This document shows, in pieces, positions 6,412 to 8,516 of a stretch of DNA of 8,516 nt. Under the pieces are notes generated by a model. That model was not told the DNA's origin. It searched no databases and was given only the letters and a program-made list of their open reading frames with translations. A program made the position numbers and the translations under genes. Origin of the DNA: Deltaproteobacteria bacterium (GTDB lineage: Bacteria > Desulfobacterota > Desulfobaccia > Desulfobaccales > 0-14-0-80-60-11); contig VGSO01000107.1 of assembly GCA_016874945.1 (NCBI GenBank), positions 1 to 8,516 of the forward strand, in the 5' to 3' direction. Numbering within the stretch: the first letter of the stretch is position 1; each line of letters begins with the position of its first letter.

Positions 6412-7375
6412 CCTAAATTTCACTCCGCTTCGGGCGGCGTTAATCCTGGCCCTGGCCTTGCCCCTGTCCGTTTGCCAGTGTGCTTCCCGGAATACTGCCG
6501 TCTCTCCAGGAGTATCGGCCCCCGAGGGCGCCCATCAGGCCGGGGAATCCCGTTTTAAATTCTGGCGCGCCCGGAGTTCCAAGGAACAGCCTCTCTTGAC
6601 CCCCGAGCGTTTGGAGGCCATGGGAGACCTGTCCCTGAAAAACCGCGATTACGAAACCTCCCTGATTCATTTTCTCCAGATCATTAAAGACTACCCCGAG
6701 CGTTATGACATCCGGTACAAAATCGGGGTGATTTTCCTCCTGAATAATCAATTGGAAGCCGCCCGGCGGGAACTGGCGGTGGTGCTGGTGAAGCGCCCGG
6801 ACATGCTGGAGGCCCATGAAGCCATGGGCCTGGTGCACCTGCAGGAAAAGCACTATCCTTTGGCGTTGGAGGAATTTCGGCTGGTGCTGGCCCAGGACCC
6901 CCAAAGAGCCAAGGCCCGCCACTTCATGGGAGTCGCCTTCCTGGAGACGGGGCAGACGGACCGGGCGATCACCGAGCTTAAGCGGGCCGCCGAGTTGGAC
7001 CGTGGGCAGGTAATCACTTATGTAGCCCTGGGTCAGGCGCACGTCAATCAGAAGAATTACTCCCAGGCCATTGAATGGCTGAAGAAAGGCCAGACCCTGG
7101 ATCCTAACAATTCCAAGATCAACCATCACCTGGGCCTGGCCCTGGCCGGCCTCAAGCGCTATGACGAGGCCCTGTCGATCTTCAAGAAGGCCGGTGATGA
7201 GGCCCAGGCCTACAACAACATCGGGGTTCACTATTTCATGGAAGGAAAATACGAGGAGGCCGCCAAATGTTTCCAAAGGGCCTTGGAACTTCGTCCCGTT
7301 TTCTACGGTGAGGCCAAGGCCAATCTCCAGCGGGCCCTGGAAAAGCTCCAGCAATCCCGGGGGAATGATGGCTAG
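6392..7375 (+). CDS. Exported TPR protein of the Tad operon (TadD-like)
   Basis: This 327-residue protein has an N-terminal hydrophobic segment (about 13-27) followed by C-Q-C (28-30), then a polar stretch, and seven TPR units at about 74-107, 108-141, 142-175, 176-209, 210-243, a shortened one at 244-271, and 272-305. Units show the usual small-residue and aromatic pattern (for example LGLALAGLKRYDEALSIF, and NNIGVHYFMEGKYEEA). It probably acts in the periplasm or at the outer membrane as an assembly scaffold, as TadD-type lipoproteins do in Tad systems. Neither Cys is in a canonical lipobox (-1 is Val or Gln), so lipidation is uncertain. The TTG start at 6392 has GGGA (6382-6385) six bases upstream and overlaps the previous gene by 20 bases, suggesting translational coupling. 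GTG 6404 is an alternative, removing four residues. It is the last gene before the terminator at 7537. Confidence 0.88.
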   Translation: MDRKVANLNFTPLRAALILALALPLSVCQCASRNTAVSPGVSAPEGAHQAGESRFKFWRARSSKEQPLLTPERLEAMGDLSLKNRDYETSLIHFLQIIKDYPERYDIRYKIGVIFLLNNQLEAARRELAVVLVKRPDMLEAHEAMGLVHLQEKHYPLALEEFRLVLAQDPQRAKARHFMGVAFLETGQTDRAITELKRAAELDRGQVITYVALGQAHVNQKNYSQAIEWLKKGQTLDPNNSKINHHLGLALAGLKRYDEALSIFKKAGDEAQAYNNIGVHYFMEGKYEEAAKCFQRALELRPVFYGEAKANLQRALEKLQQSRGNDG

Positions 7376-7500
7376 TCCGGCCGCGGGCGCCAATCTGCCG
7401 GTTAATGTTTAATTGAACCCCTTTTAAATGAATATCTAGTCATTGCAACTTCGGTTTCATCTGCAACCCTCTCATCTATGGATAATCCTTAGACTTTTTT

Positions 7501-7528
7501 ACCGAAAACCGAAGACCGAAAACCGAAA
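7501..7528 (+). repeat. Four-copy heptanucleotide tandem repeat
   Basis: ACCGAAA is repeated four times (7501-7507, 7508-7514, 7515-7521, 7522-7528), the second copy ending in G. Heptanucleotide arrays are known as variable-number repeats in some bacterial intergenic regions. It sits nine bases before the terminator stem. Confidence 0.85.
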
Positions 7529-7536
7529 ACTGTATT

Positions 7537-7567
7537 AAGGGGCGGGAAGCCAATTCCCGCCCTTTTT
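7537..7567 (+). terminator. Strong intrinsic terminator of the Tad operon
   Basis: GGGCGGGAA (7540-7548) pairs perfectly with TTCCCGCCC (7554-7562) around a five-base loop, and the stem can extend with AAG on the left against TTT. A run of five T (7563-7567) follows directly. It lies 162 bases after the last TPR stop and closes the operon that starts at 3074. Confidence 0.9.
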
Positions 7568-7591
7568 GCGCCCGGCCATATTTTCATGATT

Positions 7592-7620
7592 TTAAAGAAA
7601 ATCAATTATCTGCCGATAAT
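7592..7620 (+). promoter_or_regulatory. Weak promoter candidate for the TadG-like gene
   Basis: GATAAT (7615-7620, five of six -10 positions) is 17 bases from TTAAAG (7592-7597, three of six -35 positions), in an AT-rich stretch just after the terminator. Transcription would start near 7627, immediately before the structured leader. It is a consensus match only; an alternative factor or another start is possible. Confidence 0.35.
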
Positions 7621-7631
7621 GTATTAAAATT

Positions 7632-7720
7632 CCCGTTTTGCCAGATGGCTTTGGTGGATGCGCCCTGAGAATTCCGGCAGCCAGGGCAAACGGGCGGCGC
7701 CGGGCGCCCTGCTTATTTTT
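7632..7720 (+). promoter_or_regulatory. Structured leader with competing hairpins, possible attenuator
   Basis: A long-range stem pairs CCCGTTTTGCC (7632-7642) with GGCAAACGGG (7685-7694), one T bulged, and an inner stem pairs TGGCT (7646-7650) with AGCCA (7679-7683). The 3' arm overlaps two alternative stems: CAGGGC (7682-7687) with GCCCTG (7706-7711), or GGGCG (7692-7696) with CGCCC (7705-7709). These end just before a T-rich tract (TTATTTTT, 7713-7720). Forming the first fold would prevent the second, as in an antiterminator/terminator pair. I do not match it to a known riboswitch class; the GGGCAAAC string recalls part of the c-di-GMP-I motif, but the rest of that motif is missing. Confidence 0.4.
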
Positions 7721-7755
7721 CGATGAAAAAACTTAGATCCGGGAGATCAAGGGGT

Positions 7756-8516
7756 ATGCAAGGTCGACAAGGCCGGATGTTGGATCAATCCGGGGCAGTG
7801 ATTATCGTCACGGGGGTCAGCCTGATGTTGATCATGGGCATGGCTGGCCTGGCCCTGGATCTTGGCCACATGTATGTCATCAGAACCGAGTTGCAACGGG
7901 CGGCGGACGCAGGGGCCATGGCCGGGGCCCGGGCCTTGTTCATCCCCAAGTTGGGGGATGTGCCCCAATGCGCCGCGGCCGAAACCAAGGCCTGGGAGAT
8001 ATCCCAGGCCAACTATGCCGACGGGGCCTCCCCTGAAATATCCACCCCTTCCGGATATGGCCTGCCCTACGGTAACTGGAACTGGTCCACCAAGACCTTT
8101 AGCCCGGGGTGCTTTTCCGGCGTCGGGACATACACCAATGCAGTAACGCTGCGCGCCAGCCGCTCCAACATTTCTCTGATATTCATGGGGGTATTCGGTC
8201 ACGGCCCCCGGACTATTTCAGCCGATGCCCTGGCGGTCATGGATGGGGTGGGGGAACTGCTGCAAGGGGCCAGTTTTGTCCTGGCATTAAGTTTAAAAAG
8301 AGTTAAACAGGGTCCGACCACCATTTATCTCAGCCCCTACTATGGTGAAAACGGGGGCTGGTACGCCAAAGCCCCGGATAAACCGAGCGCCGGTCTCCTC
8401 ATGGGTTATCTCGATAATCCCCAGAACATTCCGGCCATTAAAATAGATGAGGTTATCAATCTGTCTAACGGCGAAATGACCAGTGCGCTGAAGAAAGTTG
8501 CCAATTATGTGGGAAA
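7756..8516 (+). CDS. TadG-like pilus protein, partial at the window edge
   Basis: The frame is open from ATG 7756 to the last base, 253 codons plus two bases, with no stop, so the C-terminal part is missing. A short polar start leads to a membrane segment (about 14-35, GAVIIVTG...AGLALDLG) and the run YVIRTELQRAADAGAMAGA (40-58), the hallmark of the TadE/TadG-type N-terminal region: one anchor helix followed by a helix that packs in the pilus machinery. The remainder (about 70-253) is an unrecognised, aromatic- and Gly-rich exported region containing Cys72 and Cys119; no von Willebrand motif is visible before the edge. It would be a minor Tad pilus component or adhesin-like protein. GGAG (7742-7745) lies ten bases before ATG 7756. 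ATG 7723, in frame, would add 11 basic residues but lacks a binding site. It follows a terminator, so it is probably transcribed apart from the genes upstream. Confidence 0.85.
   Translation, partial: MQGRQGRMLDQSGAVIIVTGVSLMLIMGMAGLALDLGHMYVIRTELQRAADAGAMAGARALFIPKLGDVPQCAAAETKAWEISQANYADGASPEISTPSGYGLPYGNWNWSTKTFSPGCFSGVGTYTNAVTLRASRSNISLIFMGVFGHGPRTISADALAVMDGVGELLQGASFVLALSLKRVKQGPTTIYLSPYYGENGGWYAKAPDKPSAGLLMGYLDNPQNIPAIKIDEVINLSNGEMTSALKKVANYVG

Larger units (their letters stand above)
7376..7755. other. Intergenic region between TPR gene and TadG-like gene
   Basis: This 380-base gap holds, in order, a heptanucleotide tandem repeat (7501-7528), an intrinsic terminator (7537-7567), a weak promoter candidate (7592-7620) and a structured leader with a second terminator-like hairpin (7632-7720). 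A single TTCGGTTT (7450-7457), complementary to the tandem repeat, lies upstream of it. Positions 7376-7500 otherwise show nothing I recognise. The layout separates transcription of the TadG-like gene from the four genes upstream. Confidence 0.6.

Noticed and set aside
6440..7393. 317-residue open frame on the minus strand opposite the TPR gene
   Set aside because: It is the mirror of a well-supported seven-TPR gene in GC-rich DNA. The predicted protein has no family features.
7682..7694. c-di-GMP-I riboswitch
   Set aside because: Only a short GGGCAAAC string agrees. The GNAA tetraloop, the ACGCAAAGC segment and the second helix are not present.
552..8516. CRISPR array, tRNA or rRNA genes, integrase or insertion sequence
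   Set aside because: No regularly spaced repeats, cloverleaf sequences, rRNA motifs or transposase frames were seen.

Overview
The window reads as a chromosomal segment of a GC-rich Gram-negative bacterium. The secretin, the lipoprotein signals and the style of the Tad-type genes suggest a deltaproteobacterium-like lineage (Desulfobacterota, perhaps a syntrophic or sulfate-reducing group). That placement is inference from sequence style, not a database match. All supported genes lie on the + strand.

Layout: (1) 1-551 has no convincing gene, only a weak promoter candidate and a small tandem repeat. (2) 552-2369 encodes a complete ABC exporter half-transporter, with its membrane domain fused to its ATPase. 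(3) 2370-3109 is a 740-base intergenic region. It holds a dispersed-type palindromic repeat, a doubtful small lipoprotein-like frame, an inverted-repeat element and a strong sigma-70-type promoter. (4) 3110-7375 is a compact operon: a Tad/Flp pilus secretin (RcpA/CpaC type), a 98-residue lipoprotein resembling the end of CpaD, a lipoprotein joining TPR repeats to a LytR_C domain through a long proline-rich linker, and a second exported seven-TPR protein. (5) 7376-7755 contains a heptanucleotide tandem repeat, a strong intrinsic terminator closing the operon, and a structured leader with two competing folds. (6) 7756 to the window edge is a TadG-like pseudopilin/adhesin protein, cut off by the window.

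Inferred joint role: the secretin makes the outer-membrane pore for a Tad pilus. The small lipoprotein and the TPR proteins probably help it assemble or sit in the envelope, as RcpB/CpaD and TadD do in known Tad systems. The TadG-like protein is a minor, membrane-anchored component. The flp pilin, prepilin peptidase, RcpC/CpaB, TadZ, the TadA ATPase and TadB/C are all absent from the window, so this is an outer-membrane/accessory half of a split Tad locus or an unusual gene order. The ABC transporter has its own surroundings and shows no evident link to the pilus.

The points most worth pursuing are the TPR-linker-LytR_C lipoprotein inside a Tad operon, the reduced CpaD-like lipoprotein, the possible attenuator before the TadG-like gene, and a pair of 10-mers shared by the regions upstream of the two transcription units.
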